Source: Wohlfahrtiimonas larvae_A
GTDB taxonomy: Bacteria; Pseudomonadota; Gammaproteobacteria; Cardiobacteriales; Wohlfahrtiimonadaceae
NCBI GenBank assembly: GCA_040394195.1
Contig: JBEBSR010000025.1
Span: forward strand, 1-36,164
Reading direction: 5' to 3'
Length of the DNA: 36,164 nt
Position 1 is the first letter of the stretch. Each line of letters starts with the position of its first letter. Position numbers and translations under genes: made by a program. Positions 1-7,733 of this stretch are shown here, in pieces. The notes below the pieces were generated by a model. The model was not told the origin of the DNA. It searched no databases and saw only the letters and a program-made list of their open reading frames with translations.

Positions 1-22
1 TAAAGTTATATTTATTTTATTT

Positions 23-195
23 ATTTTCAATAAAAACAGATTGATATGCTAATAAAGTATCGATTTTATAACTACATAAAATGTATTTTATTGAAAATTT
101 TTAATGAATTTAAATAATGCCCAATGAATTTATGAAGAAAATTAGTTAATTTTCTTCTCTATTCTATTGATGAATATGATAAAACTACATGTAGT
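23..195. promoter_or_regulatory. AT-rich upstream region with inverted repeats
   Basis: No gene is visible in the first 223 bases. The region is very AT-rich and holds three symmetrical elements. A 13-bp perfect inverted repeat has its arms at 23-35 (ATTTTCAATAAAA) and 86-98. A near-continuous palindrome at 134-157 has arms GAAGAAAATTA and TAATTTTCTTC separated by GT. A 12-bp perfect palindrome, ACTACATGTAGT, lies at 184-195, 28 bases before the aminotransferase start. The last is well placed for an operator. The 134-157 element could be an operator or a weak terminator. No regulator gene adjoins it, and AT-rich DNA yields palindromes by chance, so function is inferred only. Confidence 0.35.
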
Positions 196-223
196 GATGA
201 TTTTATTTGAGTGGAGATAAATT

Positions 224-1429
224 ATGATTCCAGAGTTTTATACACCAATTCGCACGATTATGACGCCAGGTCCTGTTGAAGCTCATCCATCTGTTTTACG
301 TAAAATGGCAACGTCAACGATTGGCCAATTTGATCCATATTTCTTAAAGATTATGGATGAAGTGAAAGAGATGATTAAAGTACCATTTCAAACTAAAAAT
401 GAACAAGCTTTTGCTGTAGATGGTACATCTCGCGCTGGTTTGGAAGCAGCTTTGATTGGCTTAATTGAAGCTGGTGATAAAGTTTTGGTGCCATGTTATG
501 GGCGATTCAGTTATTTGCTCGGTGAAATTGCTGAGCGCACTAAAGCTGAGGTCATTTATTTAGAGAAAGATTGGCACGAGCCTTTTCAGCAAGAAGAGAT
601 TATTGAAGCGATTCAAAAGCATCAGCCAAAAATTGTTGCATTGGTGCATGGTGAAACTGCTAATGGCCAAATGCAGGCGATTAATAAAGTCGGAAAATTC
701 TGTCGTGAACAAGATGTTTTCTTTGTCGTAGATTTTGTGGCAACTTATGGTGGTATCCCATTGGCAATTGACGATTGGTGCGTGGATATCGCAATTGCAG
801 GCACTCAAAAGTGTGTGAGCGTGCCATCAGGCTTGGCTTTGGTGACATACAATGATCGTGTTGAAAAAGTATTAACGTCACGTTACCAAAAAGAGCTAGG
901 TTTAAGTAAAGATATTCGTAATGACAATCATATTGCCAGTAACTATTTGGATTTAAGCCAGTTGCAGCGTTATTGGGGAAAAGAGCGCATCAATCATCAT
1001 ACAGAAGCAACTTCAATGGTTTATGGTTTGCATGAAGGTTTACGTTTATTGATTAACGAAGGCATTGAAACAGTTTGGGATCGCCATGCTTTAAATAATC
1101 GTGCGATTGAAGCAGGGATTCAAGCAATGGGATTGGCGATTTATGGTAATCCTAAAACAAAAATGGCAACAGTAACTTCTATCATGGTGCCTGAAGGTAT
1201 CAATTGTGATGCCGTTCGTTCGATGTTATTGAATGAATTTGGTGTAGAGATTGCAGGATCATTTGGTGCGTTGGCAGGTAAAGTTTGGCGCATTGGTAAT
1301 ATGGGATTCAGTAGCCGAAAAGAGAATGTATTACATGTACTTGGAGCTTTTGAAGCAACTTTATTATTTCATGGTGCAAACATTACATCAGGTGCTGCTG
1401 TTCAAGCTGCTTTGAAAGTTTATTTATAA
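224..1429 (+). CDS. Class V PLP-dependent aminotransferase (alanine/ureidoglycine-glyoxylate type)
   Basis: This 401-residue protein has the fold-type I, class V aminotransferase layout of the alanine-, serine- and (S)-ureidoglycine-glyoxylate aminotransferases. The N-terminal TPGPVEAHPSVL segment (residues 14-25) is typical of that group. The cofactor-binding Asp lies in VVDFVAT (D170) and the Schiff-base lysine in GTQKC (K196). It would transfer an amino group to glyoxylate or pyruvate in the cytoplasm using pyridoxal phosphate. No purine-catabolism, glycine or serine genes flank it, so the substrate cannot be read from context. The ATG at 224 follows GTGGAGA at good spacing. The gene is monocistronic and ends before a bidirectional terminator. 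Family call strong, substrate open. Confidence 0.85.
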   Translation: MIPEFYTPIRTIMTPGPVEAHPSVLRKMATSTIGQFDPYFLKIMDEVKEMIKVPFQTKNEQAFAVDGTSRAGLEAALIGLIEAGDKVLVPCYGRFSYLLGEIAERTKAEVIYLEKDWHEPFQQEEIIEAIQKHQPKIVALVHGETANGQMQAINKVGKFCREQDVFFVVDFVATYGGIPLAIDDWCVDIAIAGTQKCVSVPSGLALVTYNDRVEKVLTSRYQKELGLSKDIRNDNHIASNYLDLSQLQRYWGKERINHHTEATSMVYGLHEGLRLLINEGIETVWDRHALNNRAIEAGIQAMGLAIYGNPKTKMATVTSIMVPEGINCDAVRSMLLNEFGVEIAGSFGALAGKVWRIGNMGFSSRKENVLHVLGAFEATLLFHGANITSGAAVQAALKVYL

Positions 1430-1462
1430 TTATAACTTTAAGTTATAATATTTTTGAAATAG

Positions 1463-1489
1463 AAAAACCCGCATATTTGCGGGTTTTTT
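1463..1489. terminator. Bidirectional intrinsic terminator
   Basis: The arms are AAAAACCCGCA (1463-1473) and TGCGGGTTTTT (1478-1488), with a four-base loop TATT. T runs follow on both strands. It lies between the converging aminotransferase and cpxP-like genes and can serve both. Confidence 0.9.
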
Positions 1490-1505
1490 ACTGCTAACTA
1501 TTTGA

Positions 1506-1976
1506 TTAGTTGTTGTGATGTGAATTATGTCCGCGATTATTCATATGATGTTCACCTTTTTGGCCTTTCATATGGCGATTATTTTGATGATTTTGCATCA
1601 TTTGTGAATGTTGAGCGCGTTGCTCTGGTGTTAAAATTTGATTCATTGCATGGCGTTGTTTCATTTTACGCACAGCACGATCATCACGGTGTTTTTGTGC
1701 AAGTGTTTTTGCTTCATCAGCATTGAATGTAGGATTATCATAGAATTTATTCATTTCAGCACGGCGAGCTTCGCGAGCTACTTGATTTTCTGTTCTCATG
1801 CTCTCATGTAATGCTTGCATTTGCGTGCGTTGTTCATCTGTTAACTGAATCTCTTTGCTCATGTAATCGCAGTTGCTATCCATGTTGTGGCGTTGATTAT
1901 TTTGATGCATTTGCGCCATTGCTGAGCCAGATAAAGCTACAATTGCGATCACTGTTAATGCGATTTTATTTCTCAT
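1506..1976 (-). CDS. cpxP: CpxP/Spy-family periplasmic LTxxQ protein
   Basis: This is a 156-residue exported protein. A signal peptide (residues 1-21, ending AMA) is followed by two LTxxQ motifs, LTDEQ at 45-49 and LTPEQ at 115-119. These are the hallmark of the CpxP/Spy/CnrR-ZraP superfamily of periplasmic chaperones and stress sensors. The last 35 residues are dominated by His, Asn, Met and Gln, an unusual tail that could bind metal. The gene is transcribed away from cpxRA across a 155-bp intergenic region carrying CpxR-type boxes, exactly the arrangement of cpxP in Escherichia coli. By analogy it would bind misfolded envelope protein and restrain CpxA. Spy is an alternative name, but the context favours CpxP. 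Confidence 0.8.
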   Translation of the reverse strand: MRNKIALTVIAIVALSGSAMAQMHQNNQRHNMDSNCDYMSKEIQLTDEQRTQMQALHESMRTENQVAREARRAEMNKFYDNPTFNADEAKTLAQKHRDDRAVRKMKQRHAMNQILTPEQRAQHSQMMQNHQNNRHMKGQKGEHHMNNRGHNSHHNN

Positions 1977-2063
1977 GATGTATATCCTTTATGAGTAAGT
2001 GAATGATGTTTTACGGAGTGAATACATAGTAAAATACAGGATGTAAAAGAGAGTGTATCTATT

Positions 2064-2078
2064 GTAAATGAGCGTAAA
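2064..2078 (+). promoter_or_regulatory. CpxR box (GTAAA-N5-GTAAA)
   Basis: Two GTAAA half-sites lie at 2064-2068 and 2074-2078, separated by exactly five bases (TGAGC). This is a perfect match to the established CpxR-P consensus. More GTAAA half-sites occur at 2029-2033 and 2043-2047, with an inverted one (TTTAC) at 2010-2014, so the intergenic region probably binds several CpxR dimers. The perfect box lies directly upstream of the cpxR promoter and within reach of cpxP. That is consistent with autoregulation and cpxP induction. Confidence 0.8.
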
Positions 2079-2080
2079 TC

Positions 2081-2111
2081 TTTATCTGAAGAGAATAATT
2101 AAAGCTATAAT
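2081..2111 (+). promoter_or_regulatory. Putative cpxR promoter with weak -35
   Basis: A consensus -10 hexamer TATAAT lies at 2106-2111, 21 bases before the cpxR ATG. No good -35 is present at 16-18 bp spacing (only TTTATC/TATCTG around 2081-2088). The CpxR box ends three bases upstream. A strong -10, a poor -35 and an adjacent activator site suggest a CpxR-activated promoter. The start site is inferred near 2118. Confidence 0.55.
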
Positions 2112-2131
2112 GCGACAAAGCAAGGAGAATA

Positions 2132-2824
2132 ATGACTATGGAACACATTTTATTGGTTGATGACGATTTACAACTACAATCTTTGATTTCGGAGCTATTG
2201 ACGTTTGAAGGCTTTAAAGTAGATGTTTGTAATAATGGTGAAGAGTGCATCGAATATATGAAGCATACAACGCCAGATGTTTTAGTGCTAGATGTGATGA
2301 TGCCCAAAAAGAATGGTTGGGATACATTACGTGAAATTAGACAAACTAAGCCATTATTGCCAGTATTAATGTTGTCAGCTAAAGGCGATAGCATTGATCG
2401 TGTTTTAGGATTGGAATTAGGTGCTGATGATTATATTGGTAAGCCATTTGATGATCGTGAATTGATTGCACGTATTCGTGCTTTATTGCGTCGTGCACAT
2501 GCTGAGGATATTCCACAAGATTCTAAAATAATTAAAATTGATCAATTAGAATTGAATCAAACTCAGTTTCAAGCAACATTTTCTGGTGAGCCAATAGAGC
2601 TTACTTATACAGAATTTTCATTGTTGTTGTATATGGTGAAAAATCGTGGCAAGGCAATCAGCCGTGATGAGTTGAGCCGAGAAATCCTTGGAAAGCGTCA
2701 TCAAGCATTTGATCGTGTGATTGATATGCATGTGAGTAATTTACGTAAGAAGATCCCAGATCGTGATAATGGCATGCCTTGGTTTAAAACTATTCATGGC
2801 TTAGGCTATATGTTCATTGAGTAA
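2132..2824 (+). CDS. cpxR: Envelope-stress response regulator CpxR
   Basis: This 230-residue OmpR/PhoB-type regulator has an N-terminal receiver domain (acidic pocket at LVDDD, phospho-acceptor D54 in VLDVMMPKK, and GADDYIGKPF with the conserved Lys). It has a C-terminal winged helix ending HGLGYMF. The receiver follows E. coli CpxR closely (ELGADDY, PKKNG, RVLGLELG). Phosphorylated by CpxA, it would activate envelope folding and proteolysis genes, including the divergent cpxP. AAGGAG at 2122-2127 serves either ATG 2132 (4 bases away) or ATG 2138 (10 bases away), so the first two codons are uncertain. cpxA follows after six bases. Confidence 0.92.
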   Translation: MTMEHILLVDDDLQLQSLISELLTFEGFKVDVCNNGEECIEYMKHTTPDVLVLDVMMPKKNGWDTLREIRQTKPLLPVLMLSAKGDSIDRVLGLELGADDYIGKPFDDRELIARIRALLRRAHAEDIPQDSKIIKIDQLELNQTQFQATFSGEPIELTYTEFSLLLYMVKNRGKAISRDELSREILGKRHQAFDRVIDMHVSNLRKKIPDRDNGMPWFKTIHGLGYMFIE

Positions 2825-2830
2825 TTAATT

Positions 2831-4156
2831 ATGCGAAAATTTTTCTCTTTATTAAGTGTTCGGATTTTCTTTGTTTTCTTGATCTACTGTATTGCGGTGG
2901 TTTCTGTTGCGATCATTATTCCAACATTAGATCAACGTAGAATTAGGGAAGTGCCAACCGTTGAAAGAGAAAAAGTTCAGCAGCGCTTGTATCGCCTATT
3001 ACGTACAAAACATGGTAATCAAGGGCGATTCATTGCAATACCAAAAACTAATGATCCAGAATATTTAGCATACTCCATTGCGAGTGTTGATAATCAAGAT
3101 TATCGCGAGTTTATCACAGCAGTTGTGGATGAGGATGAACCACATCAGCAGGCAATTAATTCAAATATGATCATGGGGCCATTTGAGGTTGAAAATCTGC
3201 GTTATCAATTTTATCTGCTCTTTCCTAAATTACCACAATCCTATTATGTGAGTCAGATGTTTAGCTCGCCAGCATTGCTGATTATTATGATGATGTTTGC
3301 GAGTTTGCCCTTTATTTTTATTTTGACTTATTCACTGTATCGTCCAATTTTACGCTTAAAGAAAGCTTCTGAAAGAGTTGCTGAGGGCGATTGGGTGACA
3401 GATCCTGAATTAGAAAAAGGAGCGGTTGAATTTGGCTACTTAGGTCGAAGTTTTAATAAAATGGTGGCAGCACTTCAAGAAGCAGAAGCAGAGAAGAATC
3501 GTTTGTTTGGCAATATGTCTCATGAATTAAGAACGCCATTGACAAGAATTCGTTTAACAAATGGCATGTTACGACGCAAAGCTGATGCGTCATTAGAGCC
3601 TGATATTGATCGCATTGAGCAAAATTTGATTTTAATTGAAGATCGTATCCAAGCTATGTTGTCATTGTCACGTGAATTGATTTTGAGTCGTGATAAATAT
3701 GAGCTGGCAAGTTTGCAAGATGCTTTGATTGAGCTATTGGCAGAAGCTGTGTTTGAGGCAGAAGCGAATGGCAAAGTTTTAAACTATCAAGATATTCCAG
3801 ATGTTCAACTGTCATTGAATGTAGAAAATTTCAGAAGCGGGATTGAGAATATTTTAAGAAATGCGATTCATTATACGCGCCATAAAATTGAAGTAGCTTT
3901 TAAAGTGGATCATAAAGAGCTATGTATTACAATTTCGGATGATGGGCCAGGTGTTAAATCATCAGATTTAGAGCGCTTATTTGAAGCTTTTTATCGTTCT
4001 GAGAATACAGAGGTTGAGGATTCTCATGGCGCTGGTTTAGGTTTAGCCATTGCTGGGCATATGGTGAAAAGTCATCATGGTTCGATTAAAGCGAGAAATG
4101 GTGAGCTAGGTGGTTTAGAAATTATCTTAACATTGCCTATTGTGAAGGCTCAGTAA
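2831..4156 (+). CDS. cpxA: Envelope-stress sensor histidine kinase CpxA
   Basis: This 441-residue inner-membrane kinase has one membrane segment near residues 9-29 and a periplasmic sensor of about 115 residues. A second membrane segment lies near 148-168, followed by a HAMP linker, an H box MSHELRTPLTR with phospho-acceptor H231, and an N box (NILRNAIHYT). The G boxes are DDGPG and GAGLGLAI. The H-box surroundings match CpxA. It autophosphorylates on envelope stress and passes phosphate to CpxR, encoded six bases upstream. The periplasmic domain would be the CpxP contact. The last 20 bases overlap the 3' end of the convergent gene on the other strand, with no terminator between them. Confidence 0.9.
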   Translation: MRKFFSLLSVRIFFVFLIYCIAVVSVAIIIPTLDQRRIREVPTVEREKVQQRLYRLLRTKHGNQGRFIAIPKTNDPEYLAYSIASVDNQDYREFITAVVDEDEPHQQAINSNMIMGPFEVENLRYQFYLLFPKLPQSYYVSQMFSSPALLIIMMMFASLPFIFILTYSLYRPILRLKKASERVAEGDWVTDPELEKGAVEFGYLGRSFNKMVAALQEAEAEKNRLFGNMSHELRTPLTRIRLTNGMLRRKADASLEPDIDRIEQNLILIEDRIQAMLSLSRELILSRDKYELASLQDALIELLAEAVFEAEANGKVLNYQDIPDVQLSLNVENFRSGIENILRNAIHYTRHKIEVAFKVDHKELCITISDDGPGVKSSDLERLFEAFYRSENTEVEDSHGAGLGLAIAGHMVKSHHGSIKARNGELGGLEIILTLPIVKAQ

Positions 4157-4910
4157 CTGCCCAAATGCCGACATAAGGGCGCACATTCCAAAATGGTGCG
4201 CCATAAATTTTTCCTTGATAATAGAGTTGTGATAATGTGCCATCTAGATAGAGTGCGTTGTCACAACCTAATTCATCTTGGAAGAATTTAGCAAAATAAT
4301 AAAAATTGATTGGTTTTTGTGTTACAGCAAAATAGGTTTTATCATTATTCACACAAACGCCACTGCGATATTTTAAACTATCAGAAGCTGCAAAGAATTT
4401 TGGATGCATTTTCCCATCAATGATTAACATTGGGCCTGATTGTGTTGCATCAACAGCATTATATTTGTGTTGGTTTTTAAGAAATTCTTCTGTTTCTAAA
4501 ACGTGATGTTGACCTGCTTTATCTGTAAAAAATACACCATTAGGAATCAATGAAAAGTTACCAGTTGCATCTTTGCGGGTCACTTGATTCAGTGCTTGTA
4601 ATTTTATGCCATTTTCAACATGCCAACCAAGGGGCGTTTGATCTTGTCCAAATATGCCCGAATTTGTGGCAAATAGAACATTTTTCTTTTGTTTTGCTAA
4701 AGTTTTGGTCAACCCATTGAATGACTGATAAGCTTGATCAGCATCGGGCTGTTTCCAAAACAGTTGTAAATCATCATTTTTAGAAACTTCAACCACAGCA
4801 AAGCCAACTTTATGATACGTTTGTTCTTGTATAGTTAATGCAAAAGCAAAGTTTTGTATTGCCATTAAGCTGAGTATGATGCTTGTGTGTTGAAGTTTCC
4901 AGTTGCGCAT
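4137..4910 (-). CDS. Secreted phosphodiester glycosidase-family (NAGPA/DUF2233) protein
   Basis: This 257-residue protein has a signal peptide (residues 1-24, ending AFA). It then carries motifs of the phosphodiester glycosidase (NAGPA-like, DUF2233) domain: ATNSGIF, a TPLGWHVENG strand pair, ATQSGPMLIIDGK, RSGVCV and the near-terminal ALYLDGTLSQLY. Members of this family include the eukaryotic uncovering enzyme that removes GlcNAc from phosphodiester-linked sugars. Most bacterial members are uncharacterised, so the substrate is unknown. It probably acts in the periplasm. It is the last gene of a tight minus-strand run, three bases after the SuhB-like gene, and converges on cpxA with a 20-bp overlap. 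Family call good, reaction uncertain. Confidence 0.75.
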   Translation of the reverse strand: MRNWKLQHTSIILSLMAIQNFAFALTIQEQTYHKVGFAVVEVSKNDDLQLFWKQPDADQAYQSFNGLTKTLAKQKKNVLFATNSGIFGQDQTPLGWHVENGIKLQALNQVTRKDATGNFSLIPNGVFFTDKAGQHHVLETEEFLKNQHKYNAVDATQSGPMLIIDGKMHPKFFAASDSLKYRSGVCVNNDKTYFAVTQKPINFYYFAKFFQDELGCDNALYLDGTLSQLYYQGKIYGAPFWNVRPYVGIWAVTEPSQ

Positions 4911-4913
4911 AGA

Positions 4914-5690
4914 TTATCTAGCTTGATGAATAGATTGTAATAAAGGTTTCAATAATTTTGGCGTAGCAAATGCAACATTTTCAGAGCTTAAATCAACTTC
5001 ATTGCCTTGGAAGTCAGCTGCTAATGCACCACTTTCTAAGCCAATTAATACTGCTGCAAAATGATCGCATGCATTGAACTCTGTTGCCCATGCCGCAGAT
5101 GCTTTGCCTTCAGCCATCTCACAAATTGCCAATGCAGGGTTGCCAGTTACACGAACGCCCAATGATAAATGATGCAGGTGTGATGTCATCAATGCATATT
5201 CTTTAGTTAAAGATTTATCACTGGTTACTAATAACGCATCAGATAATTTACCGCTATGCTTTGGTAAGCGCATGCGGATATCATTCACAGTTGCACCTTC
5301 ATTTTTAACAGCTGTGTATTCTTTTTGTGATACAGGCATAAAAATGTATGCAGCTGTTAATTTTTCATCAACCATATAAGCAACAGAAACAGCAAAATCT
5401 GAACTGCCGCCTAAGAAGTTCTCTTTGCCAACAATACCGCTCACATACCAATAGTTTCTATTGTTAGCTTTGCCATGAATGCCATCACACTTAGTTTCTA
5501 CAGTATGATCAGGATAAGCGTATAAAATTTCTTTAGCAATTTCTGACTCAATTTGCTTGTAAAAAATTGTGAAACGTTCAGTTTCATCACGTTGTGCTTG
5601 GCTTAATTTTGCAGTTTGCTCAAAAATTTGGTTAATTAAACGGCTAACTTTTGAAACACTCTTTTGTGCAATTGTTAATTGTGGGTTCAT
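4914..5690 (-). CDS. SuhB/inositol monophosphatase-like protein with degenerate active site
   Basis: At 258 residues this aligns along its length with SuhB-type inositol monophosphatases: N-terminal helix MNPQLTIAQKSVSKVSRLI, YPDHTVET, then NFLGGSSDFAVSVAYMVDE, TGNPALAICEMAEGKASA and LESGALAADFQGN. The metal-binding residues are largely gone. The usual EE pair is K67-C68, WxIDPxDGT is W81-YVSGIVGK (both Asp replaced by S84 and V87), and the Asp of the preceding helix is Y44. Only the late Asp (D209 in ACDHFAA) survives. Phosphatase activity is therefore unlikely. E. coli SuhB assists rRNA antitermination with NusA without needing catalysis, so a structural role is possible. It is in an operon with the DeoC-like gene (12 bases upstream). 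Confidence 0.75.
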   Translation of the reverse strand: MNPQLTIAQKSVSKVSRLINQIFEQTAKLSQAQRDETERFTIFYKQIESEIAKEILYAYPDHTVETKCDGIHGKANNRNYWYVSGIVGKENFLGGSSDFAVSVAYMVDEKLTAAYIFMPVSQKEYTAVKNEGATVNDIRMRLPKHSGKLSDALLVTSDKSLTKEYALMTSHLHHLSLGVRVTGNPALAICEMAEGKASAAWATEFNACDHFAAVLIGLESGALAADFQGNEVDLSSENVAFATPKLLKPLLQSIHQAR

Positions 5691-5702
5691 AAAACTCTCG
5701 AA

Positions 5703-6446
5703 CTAGTAAGATAAAATATCGTGGCTGTCATTTAAAATCTCTAAAACAGAGCTTTCTAAATTAGGACCACTTAAACGAAAATGTGAAGCGTCAACCCACG
5801 ATGTGCCAAATCGATTGATGACTTCTTCCAAATACTGTGAAGCTTCTGAGAAGCTATTGTTATTGGTTTGGATGTGAATGCCGACATTCGGATTCATGTC
5901 TTGAATAACATTCAACATCATTTGTACCATAGTTAATGTAACTTGTTGACGATTGCGACCTGAAGTCGTTTTAATGAAATTCATGCCACTTCGTACAGCT
6001 AATTCTGAAGCTTTTCTAATCCATTTAGCATCTTGTAGAATGCCAGCTTCAATGGTTAGTTTTAAGGGGTAATCACCTGCGGCTTCTTTTAATTTTGTCA
6101 AAAACTGCAAACATAATCCTGCTTGGCGATTAACCAAGGCTTGATAAGGAAACACTAAATCAATCTCATCTGTACCTGCAGCAATGGCATTTTTCATCTC
6201 TTGCATCGCATTGTAAGTATTGAAATCCCCATTTGGGTAATTAATGATTGTGGAAATTTTAGGGCAGTCAGCACCTAAAGCCTCTTTCATTGGCCCAACG
6301 TGTTGAGCAAATGTCGTAATGGATGCTATTTTACCTAATGTGCTTATATCTGACAAAATTTTATTGCCATCGAAATTTAAAAATAAGTAGGGCATATCAA
6401 TCAACCCAATCATTTTTTGTGCAACTTTAAACTTTAGTTCTTCCAT
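5703..6446 (-). CDS. DeoC-like aldolase with altered catalytic residues
   Basis: At 247 residues this resembles deoxyribose-phosphate aldolase from end to end: INYPNGDFNTYNA, GTDEIDLVFPY (D96, the catalytic Asp equivalent), LTIEAGILQDAKWIRKASELA, and FIKTTSGR with the Schiff-base lysine K159. The second essential lysine (K201 in E. coli, in VGFKPAGGVR) is H191 in VGIHIQTNNNS. The glycine-rich phosphate loop is replaced by Asn residues, and the late GASS phosphate motif reads SGPN. The enzyme may be inactive or act on a non-phosphorylated or different substrate. Its ATG overlaps the transporter stop by one base (TAATG), implying translational coupling. No nucleoside-catabolism genes (deoA, deoB, deoD) are nearby. 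Confidence 0.75.
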   Translation of the reverse strand: MEELKFKVAQKMIGLIDMPYLFLNFDGNKILSDISTLGKIASITTFAQHVGPMKEALGADCPKISTIINYPNGDFNTYNAMQEMKNAIAAGTDEIDLVFPYQALVNRQAGLCLQFLTKLKEAAGDYPLKLTIEAGILQDAKWIRKASELAVRSGMNFIKTTSGRNRQQVTLTMVQMMLNVIQDMNPNVGIHIQTNNNSFSEASQYLEEVINRFGTSWVDASHFRLSGPNLESSVLEILNDSHDILSY

Positions 6447-7699
6447 TATGCGATAACTTCTTCATCGGTTGTTTCGGATTCTGGTTTTTTAACAGGCTTG
6501 ATTGGATTTTGCATCGGCCATGCGATTACAAACCATAAAGCTGTTAAGATAAATGTGAGATAGAAAACATACTGAACACCCATGTATCCGCTAATAATAG
6601 AACCTAACATGCCGCCAATAGATGCACCTAAAAATTGCGAAGAAGAGAATACGCCCATGATGGTGCCGCGATAATTTTGATCAGCAAAGCGAGACATTAA
6701 TGACGGTTGTGATGCTTCCATGATATTAAAGCCAAAGAAAAATAGTGCAAGGCTTGTAATGATCAACCAACGGCTGCCATCGCCAGAAACCAACATAAAT
6801 AAATAAGATGCAGCCAATAGAACAATGGCAAACAAGAATAAAATACGGTGTTTATAGAATCTTTCTGCTAATCCTACAAAAATAAACATCACAATGATGG
6901 AAACAAAGAATGTTGCTGTGTAATAAAATGCAGAAGAAACGGTTGAGATATCCAATTGTTTAAAGAGAATTGGCAATGTTGCAAATGTCATGGTTAATAA
7001 TAAATGCAGCATGAATGCACCAAAATATAAACGCACAACGTTATTTTCTTTGAATGCAATATGTGTGAGTTCTTTAATGCTTTCTTTATGATCGTTCTTT
7101 TTTGGAGTCACTGGGATTTCAGGAAAGTATTTGATAGTAACAAAGATCCCTGCGATACCTAAAATGGCACATAATCCAAAAATACCATAACCTTTGGCTA
7201 AATAGTAAATCACTGGTGCAATTGAAATTGCAATACCAAAAGTTAAGCCAATGCTCACGCCGATGAATGCCATGACTTTAGAGCGTATTTGTTCTCTTGT
7301 TAAATCTGTTGCCATTGCTAATACAACAGCAGAGACAGCCCCAGAACCTTGAATGATTCTGCCTAAAATCGCAATATAAATGCTGGAAGCAAAAACTAAG
7401 ACTAAGCTGCCAAATGTAAATAATGATAAGCCAACGATTAAAGCAGGCTTTCTGCCAACTTTATCAGACACGATGCCAAAAATAGGTTGAAGTAAAATTT
7501 GTGTAATGGCATAGCTTGCAAAAACTAAGCCTGTTAATACTGGTGTTGAGCCTTCTAAACTTTGGCTATACGTTACTAGAATTGGCAAAATGATAAAGAT
7601 GCCTAGCATTCTAATAGAGAAAAGGCCGGCAAGTTTTGCTGTCAAACTTTTTTCGTTCGCTGTAAATTTAGAGCTTGTATTAACAGATGATTCCAACAT
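6446..7699 (-). CDS. Major facilitator superfamily transporter (YajR-like)
   Basis: This 417-residue membrane protein has about 12 hydrophobic segments. It carries MFS signature motifs such as GIVSDKVGRKPALIVG (loop 2-3, motif A), RIIQGSGAVSAVVLAMATDL (motif C region) and the late NYRGTIMGVFSSSQFLGASIGG. The pattern resembles the YajR-type drug:H+ antiporter-like subfamily, but no extra C-terminal domain follows. The tail is charged and cytoplasmic (KPESETTDEE). It sits 34 bases after rsmI and is coupled to the DeoC-like gene by a one-base overlap. It may move the metabolite handled by the downstream proteins, but the substrate cannot be read from sequence. Confidence 0.8.
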   Translation of the reverse strand: MLESSVNTSSKFTANEKSLTAKLAGLFSIRMLGIFIILPILVTYSQSLEGSTPVLTGLVFASYAITQILLQPIFGIVSDKVGRKPALIVGLSLFTFGSLVLVFASSIYIAILGRIIQGSGAVSAVVLAMATDLTREQIRSKVMAFIGVSIGLTFGIAISIAPVIYYLAKGYGIFGLCAILGIAGIFVTIKYFPEIPVTPKKNDHKESIKELTHIAFKENNVVRLYFGAFMLHLLLTMTFATLPILFKQLDISTVSSAFYYTATFFVSIIVMFIFVGLAERFYKHRILFLFAIVLLAASYLFMLVSGDGSRWLIITSLALFFFGFNIMEASQPSLMSRFADQNYRGTIMGVFSSSQFLGASIGGMLGSIISGYMGVQYVFYLTFILTALWFVIAWPMQNPIKPVKKPESETTDEEVIA

Positions 7700-7733
7700 T
7701 ATAGATTCTCAATTCCTTTAAATACTCTGATGA

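Noticed and set aside
1502..1726. Open frame opposite the cpxP-like gene
   Set aside because: It is the complement of the His/Asn-rich codons; the cpxP-like frame has a signal peptide and LTxxQ motifs.
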